Shown here in pieces: positions 55,330 to 64,000 of a DNA stretch of 64,000 nucleotides; position 1 is the first letter of the stretch, and each line of letters begins with the position of its first letter. The position numbers and the translations under genes are program-made. The stretch covers positions 18,193 to 82,192 of the forward strand of contig NZ_JANIBK010000004.1 of NCBI RefSeq assembly GCF_024505165.1, read 5' to 3'. Source of the stretch: Methylomonas rivi. Lineage in GTDB: Bacteria > Pseudomonadota > Gammaproteobacteria > Methylococcales > Methylomonadaceae. Below the pieces are notes generated by a model that was given only the letters and a program-made list of their open reading frames with translations, was not told the DNA's origin and searched no databases.

Positions 55330-55394
55330 TTGTTGCGCAATAATACTTCGACCGCTGTAGGGTTTAAGGAAGGGCACACTACAGGTATAACCTC

Positions 55395-55415
55395 GTATAC
55401 GGACAATCCGTATAC
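55395..55415. repeat. Perfect 9-bp inverted repeat between convergent genes
   Basis: GTATACGGA (55395-55403) and TCCGTATAC (55407-55415) are perfect inverse complements with a CAA loop. The site lies between the converging HerA-like and nqrM genes. There is no T-run, so a protein-binding site or a rho-assisted end is as likely as an intrinsic terminator. Confidence 0.45.
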
Positions 55416-55442
55416 AAAGTTCAAAATGCCGGTTACATAACC

Positions 55443-55649
55443 CTAAATTTTGATTTTGCTATCCAGGACGATGGTTTGTTCGGCTTGCTCGGCCTCCAGT
55501 TTTTTACGTTTATCGCATTTTTCCTCGCAAACGCAATTGCCGGTACCGCCGCAAGAACCTTTAATGGCATGCCGGCCAAAGATTACACCGATTGCCATGA
55601 TGGCAACCACAATCGACATAAATACAAAAGTGATTAGAAAGTAAGTCAT
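55443..55649 (-). CDS. nqrM: Na+-NQR maturation factor NqrM
   Basis: NqrM is a small membrane protein needed to assemble the iron site of the Na+-translocating NADH:quinone reductase. This 68-residue protein has one transmembrane helix (ITFVFMSIVVAIMAIGVIFG) followed by the conserved cysteines SCGGTGNCVCEEKC. The ATG at 55649 has AGGAG 7 bp upstream; the frame to 55688 has no ribosome site. It follows nqrF by 95 bp, separated by a terminator-like hairpin. Confidence 0.92.
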   Translation of the reverse strand: MTYFLITFVFMSIVVAIMAIGVIFGRHAIKGSCGGTGNCVCEEKCDKRKKLEAEQAEQTIVLDSKIKI

Positions 55650-55684
55650 TGTTGTACTCCTAAAATCTATTCGATTCCCATAAA

Positions 55685-55722
55685 ACAAAAAACGAGGAGA
55701 AATCGTCAGATCGCTCCCCGTT
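55685..55722 (-). terminator. Terminator or attenuator between nqrF and nqrM
   Basis: On the minus strand AACGGGGAG (from 55722) pairs with CTCCTCGTT (to 55691) with one G-U wobble, followed by six T residues. It would end most nqrABCDEF transcripts before nqrM and allow nqrM to be expressed at a lower level by read-through. Confidence 0.75.
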
Positions 55723-55744
55723 CCGTGTTAGGCGAAATGCCCGA

Positions 55745-56965
55745 CTAGCCGCCGAAATCGTCCAGCATGATGTTTTCAGGATCGACGCCGTTAGCCAACA
55801 GCATGTTGATCACCGATGAGTTCATGATTGGAGGCCCGCACATATAGTATTCGCAATCTTCGGGGTTCGGATGCTTCTTGATGAATTCCTCGAACAACAC
55901 ATTGTGAATGAAGCCGGTATAACCTTTCCAGTTATCTTCGGGCAGCGCATCGGACAACGCCACATGCCATTCGAAATTATCGTTTTCCTTGGCCAGCATA
56001 TCGAAATCTTCCACATAGAACATTTCCCGCTTGCTACGCGCGCCATACCAGAAGGTCATCTTACGTTTGGACTTCAGTCTGCGCAGTTGATCGAAGATAT
56101 GCGAACGCATCGGCGCCATACCGGCACCGCCGCCGATGAAGACCATTTCGGCATCGGTTTCCTTGGCGAAGAATTCGCCGTAGGGACCGGAAACGAACAC
56201 TTTATCGCCGGGTTTCAAGTTAAAGATGAAAGACGACATCTTGCCGGGCGGTACGCTATCGGGCGCGCCAGGCGGCGGCGATGCGACCCGCACGTTCAGC
56301 ATGATTTCCTTTTCTTCCGGATAGGAAGCCATAGAATACGCACGCAACACAGGCTCGTTTACTTCCGAAACATAGCGCCACAGGTTGAATTTATCCCAAT
56401 CCGGGCGGTATTCCTCGGCTATATCCATATCCGCATATTTTGAAACGTGCGGCGGACATTCGATTTGGATATAACCGCCGGCCCGATAGTTAATGGATTC
56501 GCCTTCCGGTAATTCCAATACCAGTTCTTTAATAAAGGTGGCCACGTTATCGTTGGATTTAACGGTACATTCCCACTTTTTCACGCCGAATACGCTGTCT
56601 TCGACTTCGATGTCCATGTTTTGTTTAACGGACACTTGGCAAGCCAGACGTTCGCCGTGCGCGGCTTCGCGTTTGGTGATATGGGATTGTTCGGTCGGCA
56701 AAATATCGCCGCCGCCGCTATGGACTTTGACTTTGCATTGTCCGCAAGTTCCGCCGCCGCCGCAGGCGGAAGAGACGAACAGTTGATTATCAGCCAGCGC
56801 CGTCAATAATTTAGAACCTACCGGCACGTGGATTTTCTTTTCATGGTTGATCAGAATTTCCACATCTCCGGAGGCCACCAGTTTGTTCTTGGCGCCGATG
56901 ATCAAGAACACCAGCGCAATCACGATGACCGTGAAGAAAATAACACCTAATGCAATTTCCAGCAT
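55745..56965 (-). CDS. nqrF: Na+-NQR subunit F (NADH dehydrogenase, FAD and 2Fe-2S)
   Basis: NqrF is the electron-entry subunit: NADH reduces FAD, which passes electrons to a 2Fe-2S centre. An N-terminal helix ([19 protein letters not shown]) anchors it. The ferredoxin domain has [14 protein letters not shown] near residue 70 and a fourth cysteine in RLACQVSV. The FAD domain has RAYSMASYP near residue 211, and the NADH domain has [20 protein letters not shown] and a C-terminal [10 protein letters not shown]. The length of 406 residues is normal. It follows nqrE by 10 bp. Confidence 0.96.
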   Translation of the reverse strand: MLEIALGVIFFTVIVIALVFLIIGAKNKLVASGDVEILINHEKKIHVPVGSKLLTALADNQLFVSSACGGGGTCGQCKVKVHSGGGDILPTEQSHITKREAAHGERLACQVSVKQNMDIEVEDSVFGVKKWECTVKSNDNVATFIKELVLELPEGESINYRAGGYIQIECPPHVSKYADMDIAEEYRPDWDKFNLWRYVSEVNEPVLRAYSMASYPEEKEIMLNVRVASPPPGAPDSVPPGKMSSFIFNLKPGDKVFVSGPYGEFFAKETDAEMVFIGGGAGMAPMRSHIFDQLRRLKSKRKMTFWYGARSKREMFYVEDFDMLAKENDNFEWHVALSDALPEDNWKGYTGFIHNVLFEEFIKKHPNPEDCEYYMCGPPIMNSSVINMLLANGVDPENIMLDDFGG

Positions 56966-56975
56966 TACGATACCC

Positions 56976-57584
56976 TTATAATTGAATTCCAGAGAAAGCC
57001 ATAAAGCCCAGAGACATCAAGCCGGCTGTAATAAAAGTAATCCCCAGGCCTTGTAATGCGGCCGGGATATCACTGTATTTAAGTTTCTCGCGCACACCGG
57101 CCATGACGGTGATCGCCAATGCCCAGCCGAAACCGGAACCGATGCCGTAGACCGCGCTTTCAGTGAAGTTGTAGTCGCGTTCTATCATGAACAAACTACC
57201 GGCCAGAATGGCGCAGTTCACGGTAATCAGCGGCAGGAAGATACCCAGTGCTTGATACAGGGCCGGGAAGAACTTATCCAGGATCATTTCCAGAATCTGC
57301 ACGATCGCGGCGATCATGCCGATACAACTCAACAAGCTTAAGAAACTCAAGTCGACGCCGGTAATGCCCAGCCAGGACAAGGCATCTTCCTTCAACAAGG
57401 TTTGATAAATGAAGTTGTTGGCGGGGACGGTCAGGGTTTGCACCACCATCACCGCAATACCCAAACCCATGGCCGTGGAAATCTTCTTGGAAACCGCCAG
57501 GAAGGTACACATCCCCAGGAAGAACGACAGCGCCAGGTTTTCGATGAAAACCGCTTTAACAAAAAGACTGATATAGGCTTCCAT
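56976..57584 (-). CDS. nqrE: Na+-NQR subunit E
   Basis: A 202-residue membrane subunit with six helices, homologous to NqrD and RnfA, with which it forms the membrane core and shares the buried iron centre. Typical segments are [25 protein letters not shown] and [18 protein letters not shown], with the conserved cysteines. The start codon shares one base with the nqrD stop. Confidence 0.96.
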   Translation of the reverse strand: MEAYISLFVKAVFIENLALSFFLGMCTFLAVSKKISTAMGLGIAVMVVQTLTVPANNFIYQTLLKEDALSWLGITGVDLSFLSLLSCIGMIAAIVQILEMILDKFFPALYQALGIFLPLITVNCAILAGSLFMIERDYNFTESAVYGIGSGFGWALAITVMAGVREKLKYSDIPAALQGLGITFITAGLMSLGFMAFSGIQL

Positions 57585-58252
57585 TAGTGGTGCCCTCCTT
57601 CGCCGTGAGCAATAGCCATGATTTTGAACTCGTTATGTTCAACCTGTTTTGGCTTCCAGGTACGGAATCCCCAGATGATCAAGCCGATGATGAAAAACGC
57701 GCTAGGCGGCAGCAACATCATACCGTTAGGTACATACCAACCACCGTCCTTGACCAGAGGCAACACGTCGAAGCCCAGTAATTTACCCGAGCCCAAGGTT
57801 TCTCTAAAGAAGGCCACCATGATCAAAATCAAGCTGTAGCCGAGGCCGTTACCGATACCGTCGATGAAGCTTTTAAGCGGTGGATTTTTCATCGCATACG
57901 CTTCGGCGCGGCCCATCACGATACAGTTGGTGATGATCAAACCGACGAACACCGACAGTTTTTTGCTGACATCGAAAGCAAAGGCTTTCAGCAACTGATC
58001 GACCACGATAACCAGCGAGGCGATGATGATCATCTGCACGATAATCCGGATGCTGCTGGGCGTGTGCTGACGCACGGCACTTATCGCCGCGCTGGAACAC
58101 GCCGTGACCGAGGTCAGGGCCAAAGCCATGATCAGCGAAGTCGACATTTGAGAAGTCACCGCCAGCGCGGAACAAACACCGAGTACCTGCAAGGTAATCG
58201 GGTTGTTATCCACCAACGGCTCAAATAATACTTTTTTAGTTTCTTTATCCAT
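57584..58252 (-). CDS. nqrD: Na+-NQR subunit D
   Basis: A 222-residue integral membrane subunit paralogous to NqrE and RnfE. Family features are [23 protein letters not shown] near the N-terminus and [17 protein letters not shown], which contains an iron-centre cysteine. It lies 8 bp after nqrC and overlaps the nqrE start by one base. Confidence 0.96.
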   Translation of the reverse strand: MDKETKKVLFEPLVDNNPITLQVLGVCSALAVTSQMSTSLIMALALTSVTACSSAAISAVRQHTPSSIRIIVQMIIIASLVIVVDQLLKAFAFDVSKKLSVFVGLIITNCIVMGRAEAYAMKNPPLKSFIDGIGNGLGYSLILIMVAFFRETLGSGKLLGFDVLPLVKDGGWYVPNGMMLLPPSAFFIIGLIIWGFRTWKPKQVEHNEFKIMAIAHGEGGHH

Positions 58253-58260
58253 GACGAATC

Positions 58261-59121
58261 CTAACCGTTTGATTTGATTTTATTCAGATAAGGCGCGAAA
58301 CCTTCCGGTCCCATCCAGTACAGAATCAAATTGCTGACACCGCGACTGGTTAATGTGGCTCCGGCCAAACCATCGACTTTGTTGACGGCGTCCGGGCGAC
58401 TGGTATCGACCGTGCCTTTGACCAAGGTCAGAGCCACCTCGCCGTTCTCGCCGTAGACTTTTTTGCCTTTCCACAGCGCGCGCCAGTTGGGGTTAACCAC
58501 CTCGCCACCCAGACCCGGCGTTTCGCCTTGGTCATACAGGTTGATGCTTTGTACGGTTTGACCATCGGCCTCTAAGGCCAGGAAGCCGTACATGGTCGAC
58601 CACAAGCCATATCCGTTGATCGGCAGAATGATGGATTGTAACTGACCGCCGTTTTTCACCAAAAATACTTTGGCAACCTTGGCTTTCATGCGAATACTGG
58701 CGATATCTTTGTCGACCGGAATCGATTCGTTCGTCGCAGGATCCTTAGCGGCCTTACGCTGATCGTATTCATCAACATTGCCATCGACGTATTCGCCCGT
58801 TGCCAGGTCAACCAATTTAGCTTCGATTCTATCTTTAAAAGCCTCGTCGATATTAGTGTCGTCTTGCAGCAAGCCGGCTACATCGAGAATGTTCTTCTTC
58901 ATGTCCAGCGCTTTGTTATAGCCTTGCAAAGGACGCAATGCGACGGTCGCCAACGAAACCAGCACCGCGCAAACTAGACACAGCGCCAAAGCGACGTTGA
59001 TGGTTTTTTCCAGACTGTCGTTGCTTAAAGCCAGGATACGGTCGGCATAAACTCTGAACTGTTCATAATATTTGCAGAGCTGCTCGTTATACTTGCAGGT
59101 TTTTTTCTCGGCATTAAGCAT
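58261..59121 (-). CDS. nqrC: Na+-NQR subunit C (covalent FMN) with an N-terminal extension
   Basis: NqrC carries a covalently bound FMN on a threonine. The core helix [20 protein letters not shown] and the FMN motif [12 protein letters not shown] near the C-terminus are clear. The position before GAT is alanine where Vibrio has serine. The only possible start, ATG at 59121, adds about 38 residues before the usual beginning, rich in Lys, Tyr and Cys with a near-duplication of CKYNEQ and CKYYEQ. No ATG, GTG or TTG lies between them, so the extension should be translated. It overlaps nqrB by 8 bp. Confidence 0.93.
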   Translation of the reverse strand: MLNAEKKTCKYNEQLCKYYEQFRVYADRILALSNDSLEKTINVALALCLVCAVLVSLATVALRPLQGYNKALDMKKNILDVAGLLQDDTNIDEAFKDRIEAKLVDLATGEYVDGNVDEYDQRKAAKDPATNESIPVDKDIASIRMKAKVAKVFLVKNGGQLQSIILPINGYGLWSTMYGFLALEADGQTVQSINLYDQGETPGLGGEVVNPNWRALWKGKKVYGENGEVALTLVKGTVDTSRPDAVNKVDGLAGATLTSRGVSNLILYWMGPEGFAPYLNKIKSNG

Positions 59122-60313
59122 GGCGTTTAATCCTTCTTCTAATATTTGCTTGAACAACAAAGTAATCAATCAATGGTGCAAACATGTTTGAGAAAAGAAT
59201 TGCAAGCATCACGCCTTCCGGGAAAGCCGGATTGATAACTCGAATGATGACAATCATGACGCCGATCAAACCACCATAAATCCAGCGGCCGGTATCGGTC
59301 ACCGCGGCGGAAACCGGATCGGTAGCCATATAGACTGTACCGAAGGCAAAGCCACCCAGTACCATGTGCCAATACCAGGGAATCGCGAACATCGGATTGG
59401 TATTGCTGCCGACTACATTCAATAGAGTCGACATCGCAATCATGCCTATCAGCACGCCGGCCATGATGCGGTAAGACGCTACCCGTGTATACAACAGAAA
59501 AGTCGCGCCCAGCATGCAAGCCAGAGTCGAGGTTTCGCCCATGGAACCCGGAATGAAACCCAGGAATGCTTGTATCCAGCTAAAACTCGCTTGAATACCT
59601 TCCAATCCGCCTGCCGATGCCAGCGATAACGCAGTGGCGCCGCTGAAACCGTCGACGGCCACCCAAACCGCATCGCCGGAAATAGACGCCGGATACGCGA
59701 AGAACAGAAATGCACGGCCGGTCAGCGCGGGATTCAAAAAGTTTTTGCCGGTGCCGCCAAAAACTTCCTTACCCAACACGATACCGAACGATATGCCCAA
59801 CGCCACTTGCCACAAAGGCATATCGGGCGGCAGGATCAATGTATACAACATCGAAGATACCAAAAAGCCTTCGTTGACTTCGTGTTTACGCACGGTTGCA
59901 AACAATACTTCCCAAATACCGCCCACGGCCAGCGTGGTGAAGTAGACAGGGAAGAAATACAACATGCCATGCACCAGACAGGACAACGGATTGTAAGGAT
60001 TGTAACCAAACAACACCATCGGGATGCGGCGCCAGTTGTCGATAGACTCGACCCCCATGGCGCTCATGGCCAGATTGGCTTGGTAACCGGTATTGTACCA
60101 AGCCATCAAAACGCAGAATGCCGTGGCGATCACCACGAAAGTCATGGTGCGCTTCAGATCGTTGCCGTCGCGAACATGGGTTTTACCGCGCGTTACATCG
60201 GATGGCGTGTAGATGAAAGTATCCACCATCTCATAGAGACCGTAATACTTCTCAAGCTTGCCGCCCTTTGTAAAATGCGGCTCTATGCTATCTAAAATAT
60301 CTCTAGCCGACAT
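59114..60313 (-). CDS. nqrB: Na+-NQR subunit B (covalent FMN)
   Basis: The main membrane subunit for sodium transfer, about ten helices in 399 residues. The covalent FMN site SGAT is in [12 protein letters not shown] near residue 222. Other features are the N-terminal [33 protein letters not shown] and [22 protein letters not shown]. It begins directly after the nqrA stop and overlaps the nqrC start. Confidence 0.97.
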   Translation of the reverse strand: MSARDILDSIEPHFTKGGKLEKYYGLYEMVDTFIYTPSDVTRGKTHVRDGNDLKRTMTFVVIATAFCVLMAWYNTGYQANLAMSAMGVESIDNWRRIPMVLFGYNPYNPLSCLVHGMLYFFPVYFTTLAVGGIWEVLFATVRKHEVNEGFLVSSMLYTLILPPDMPLWQVALGISFGIVLGKEVFGGTGKNFLNPALTGRAFLFFAYPASISGDAVWVAVDGFSGATALSLASAGGLEGIQASFSWIQAFLGFIPGSMGETSTLACMLGATFLLYTRVASYRIMAGVLIGMIAMSTLLNVVGSNTNPMFAIPWYWHMVLGGFAFGTVYMATDPVSAAVTDTGRWIYGGLIGVMIVIIRVINPAFPEGVMLAILFSNMFAPLIDYFVVQANIRRRIKRHA

Positions 60314-61720
<1,407 letters not shown>

Positions 61721-61752
61721 TCAAAGGACAGTTCAAGACATAAAACCGCGAC

Positions 61753-61781
61753 ATTACATCACAAGTTACGGGCTTACTCAA
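61753..61781 (-). promoter_or_regulatory. Candidate promoter of the nqr operon
   Basis: On the minus strand TTGAGT (61776-61781) is 17 bp from TGTAAT (61753-61758). The -10 matches consensus in five of six positions and the -35 in four. It would give a leader of about 85 nt before nqrA. The call rests on pattern only. Confidence 0.3.
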
Positions 61782-61835
61782 CGTCAAATCGCCCGCCGAA
61801 AGCATAATTAGCCGAGGCTAATATCCCTCGCCGTT

Positions 61836-62564
61836 TCAGATATCCACCACCTTATTAATATCGAAAGCTTCCACGACTCTACGCCCGATATAGCCCCGGG
61901 TATTGCTTAAAATGCGGGCATCGGCGATCCGGTAATCGCCCATGTTGTGAACATGGCCGTGAAACCATGCCGCGATTTCATATTCGTGAAACAGGCACTT
62001 CAAATCGTTGCAATACGCCATTTTCTTTAAGGCATTGGGCGTTTCTATCCAACTCCATTCCGTGGGCGCATGATGTGTAACGACCACGGTTCGGCCGCTA
62101 AAAGGTTCCGCCAACTGTTTTTCCAGCCAAGCCCTGGCTTCCGTATGCAAGGCTGAAAAATGCCGCTGATTGAAGGCCTCGTCGTTGAAGCGGATTTTGC
62201 GAAAATCGTTTAAGGTTTTGCCGATAGCCTCGGCTTTTTCGCCGCCGTCGATCAGCAGGTCCGCCCACAAGGTACAACCGAGAAAACGTACGCCCTGGAT
62301 GATGGTTCGATCTTTTTCCAGAAACTGGATATTGGAGCCCGCGCATTCCTGCCGCAGCATCGTCAGGACCGCATGGTATTCGCTGCTGTAAAACTCGTGA
62401 TTGCCGGCCACATAGACCACGGGCTTGCCGATCGATTTTAACCACGATACCCCTTGGCTAAATACGCCGATATCGCCGGCCGCCACCACCACATCCGCAT
62501 CCGTGTCCGGCAAACTTTGTTCGCCGAATTCCAAGTGCACATCAGAAAAATAATTTATCCGCAC
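61836..62564 (-). CDS. Calcineurin-like metallophosphoesterase
   Basis: A 242-residue enzyme with the full metal-binding set: FSDVHLEF near residue 6, AAGDIGV near residue 30, GNHEF (about 55), VTHHAPTEWS around 163 and HGHVH near 201. These coordinate two metals for phosphoester hydrolysis. The substrate cannot be predicted. It lies between nqrA and the divergent ispG, about 175 bp upstream of nqrA on the same strand. Confidence 0.9.
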   Translation of the reverse strand: MRINYFSDVHLEFGEQSLPDTDADVVVAAGDIGVFSQGVSWLKSIGKPVVYVAGNHEFYSSEYHAVLTMLRQECAGSNIQFLEKDRTIIQGVRFLGCTLWADLLIDGGEKAEAIGKTLNDFRKIRFNDEAFNQRHFSALHTEARAWLEKQLAEPFSGRTVVVTHHAPTEWSWIETPNALKKMAYCNDLKCLFHEYEIAAWFHGHVHNMGDYRIADARILSNTRGYIGRRVVEAFDINKVVDI

Positions 62565-62595
62565 AATTTGCTCTTTCGTCTTCCAACTTAGGGGG

Positions 62596-62630
62596 TATAA
62601 TTCGTAATACTAAGTAATTTACTTGGTATT
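62596..62630 (+). promoter_or_regulatory. TATAAT box and adjacent inverted repeat upstream of ispG
   Basis: A perfect TATAAT at 62596-62601 is followed at 62606-62630 by AATACTAAGT and ACTTGGTATT, inverse complements in nine of ten positions around AATTT. No good -35 element was found at the right distance. A repressor on this palindrome would sit near the transcription start. It does not fit the IscR type 1 consensus well. Confidence 0.45.
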
Positions 62631-62670
62631 TTCAGATAACTTTGATTTTTTGCAAACAAACATTAATTCT

Positions 62671-63891
62671 ATGTCGATTAGCCCCAGAAAACACACTCAA
62701 CAAGTATCGGTCGGTAACATTAAAGTCGGCGGCGGCGCTCCGATTGTGGTGCAATCCATGACCAATACGGATACTGCCGATGTTGCGGGAAGCGTTCAAC
62801 AGATTATGGAATTATCGACCGCCGGATCGGAAATGGTTCGCATCACCGTCAATACCGAAGAGGCCGCCAAAGCCGTGCCGGAAATCGTCAATCGGCTGGC
62901 ACAAAAGGGTTTTTCGGTACCCATTATCGGCGACTTCCATTTCAACGGCCATAAGTTATTGGAAAAATACCCCGACTGCGCGCAAGCGCTTGCCAAATAC
63001 CGCATCAACCCCGGCAATGTCGGCAAGGGCAAGGCCCGCGACCCGCAATTCCAGCAAATGATAGAATTCGCCTGCAAATACGACAAGCCGGTGCGTATCG
63101 GCGTCAATGGCGGCAGCCTGGATCAGGCCGTTCTAACCCGCCTACTGGACGAAAACAGATTATTGGCCAACCCCAAGGAATTGCCAGCCATCACCCGGGA
63201 AGCGATTGTATTGTCCGCGCTGGAAAGCGCCGCCAAGGCGCAGGAACTCGGCCTGGGCAAGGACAAGATCATCCTGTCCTGCAAAATCAGCAACGTGCAG
63301 GAATTGATCAGCATTTACGAAGACTTGTCCAACCGTTGCGATTACGCCTTGCATTTGGGCTTGACCGAAGCCGGCATGGGCTCCAAGGGCATCGTCGCCT
63401 CTTCTGCCGCGCTAGGCGTTTTAATGCAACAAGGCATAGGCGACACCATCCGTATTTCTTTAACCCCCGAGCCCGGCGCGGCACGCACCAAAGAAGTTGT
63501 CGTGGCTCAGGAGATCCTGCAAACCATGGGCTTCCGTTCGTTCACCCCGATGGTCATCGCCTGCCCCGGCTGCGGCCGCACCACCAGCGATTATTTCCAA
63601 AGACTGGCCCAGGACATCCAAGCCTATCTGCGCGACCAAATGCCGATATGGAAAGATAAATACAAAGGCGTTGAAACCATGGAAGTCGCCGTGATGGGTT
63701 GCGTGGTTAACGGCCCCGGCGAAAGCAAAAACGCCAACATCGGCATCAGCCTGCCCGGTAGCGGCGAATCGCCGGTTGCGCCGGTTTACGAAGACGGCGA
63801 GAAAACCGTTACCTTGAAAGGCGATCATATTGCCGAGGAATTTCAGGCTTTGGTGGAACGCTATATCGAATCGCACTACAGCGCGCACTAA
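62671..63891 (+). CDS. ispG: 4-hydroxy-3-methylbut-2-enyl diphosphate synthase (flavodoxin/ferredoxin)
   Basis: IspG (GcpE) is the sixth enzyme of the MEP isoprenoid pathway and carries a 4Fe-4S cluster. The protein opens [20 protein letters not shown] and contains [15 protein letters not shown], a TIM-barrel core with [17 protein letters not shown], cluster cysteines in [13 protein letters not shown] and [22 protein letters not shown]. The length of 406 residues is typical. The ATG at 62671 agrees with the family; the longer frame uses a TTG at 62623. The gene is divergent from the metallophosphoesterase. Confidence 0.95.
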   Translation: MSISPRKHTQQVSVGNIKVGGGAPIVVQSMTNTDTADVAGSVQQIMELSTAGSEMVRITVNTEEAAKAVPEIVNRLAQKGFSVPIIGDFHFNGHKLLEKYPDCAQALAKYRINPGNVGKGKARDPQFQQMIEFACKYDKPVRIGVNGGSLDQAVLTRLLDENRLLANPKELPAITREAIVLSALESAAKAQELGLGKDKIILSCKISNVQELISIYEDLSNRCDYALHLGLTEAGMGSKGIVASSAALGVLMQQGIGDTIRISLTPEPGAARTKEVVVAQEILQTMGFRSFTPMVIACPGCGRTTSDYFQRLAQDIQAYLRDQMPIWKDKYKGVETMEVAVMGCVVNGPGESKNANIGISLPGSGESPVAPVYEDGEKTVTLKGDHIAEEFQALVERYIESHYSAH

Positions 63892-63928
63892 GGGTTCCGC
63901 CGAAAATAACGCCCCGATTATTGCCGGC

Positions 63929-63980
63929 AGGAGCGGCTTTAGCCCCGATCGAGGCGCTCATCGCGGCTAAAGCCGCTCCT
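63929..63980. repeat. REP-like palindrome after ispG
   Basis: AGGAGCGGCTTTAGCC (63929-63944) and GGCTAAAGCCGCTCCT (63965-63980) are perfect 16-bp inverse complements separated by 20 bp. The GGAGCGGCTTTAGCCGCGA type is a well-known dispersed palindrome in gammaproteobacteria. It may act as an ispG terminator, but the function of such elements is generally uncertain. The last 20 bases of the window hold nothing else I can name. Confidence 0.75.
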
Positions 63981-64000
63981 ACGGGTAAGTTGTTTCCAAG

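Noticed and set aside
62606..62630. IscR type 1 site upstream of ispG
   Set aside because: Only the outer ATA and TAT ends agree; the central GACT/AGTC pattern is missing.

Overview
The window is about 64 kb of chromosomal DNA from a gammaproteobacterium of moderate GC content. It carries rpoS, dksA, gluQRS, a complete Na+-NQR operon with nqrM, and an NsrR-controlled cytochrome c type NO reductase. It also has a cytochrome P460-like protein, many large c-di-GMP and phosphorelay proteins, and two TonB receptors. This gene mix fits a methanotroph of the Methylococcales. That placement is an inference: no methane-oxidation gene lies in the window.

Layout. 1-4.6 kb: dnaQ and convergent rpoS, a membrane J-domain protein, and mobB-moeA. 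4.6-11 kb (minus strand): a giant PilZ-DUF1631-GGDEF-EAL protein, then an aminotransferase, rhodanese and DUF3581 cluster. 11-17 kb: dksA-gluQRS, an unknown 509-residue membrane protein, acetyl-CoA synthetase and a DMT permease. 17-20.1 kb: nsrR divergent from a small membrane protein and norC-norB, with an NsrR-like operator placed over the promoter. 20.1-29.7 kb (minus): a KTSC protein, then an apparent signalling operon in the order TonB receptor, YfiR, CHASE8-type hybrid kinase, REC-PAS-GAF-GGDEF-EAL regulator. 30-34.9 kb: a penicillin-acylase family enzyme, an outer-membrane barrel and a hydrolase.

34.9-40.05 kb (minus) is the most striking part. A SIR2-TIR fusion is followed after 5 bp by a membrane-anchored STAND NTPase with 16 WD40 motifs. 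It looks like a two-gene, NAD-targeting immune or conflict module, possibly extended by the following secreted hydrolase. 40.1-45.3 kb: NUDIX hydrolase, histone-deacetylase-like enzyme, cytochrome P460-like protein, a small exported protein and CstA. 45.3-53.6 kb (minus): folP, a D-cysteine desulfhydrase-like enzyme, a TonB receptor and a 1,377-residue propeller-type hybrid kinase, tightly packed. 53.6-55.3 kb: a HerA-like ATPase. 55.4-61.7 kb (minus): nqrABCDEF-nqrM. The right end holds a metallophosphoesterase, ispG and a REP-like palindrome.

Several genes have real starts that differ from the longest open frame. Starts were moved where a Shine-Dalgarno match, a signal peptide or family alignment supported it. 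I saw no rRNA, tRNA, CRISPR array or complete insertion sequence.
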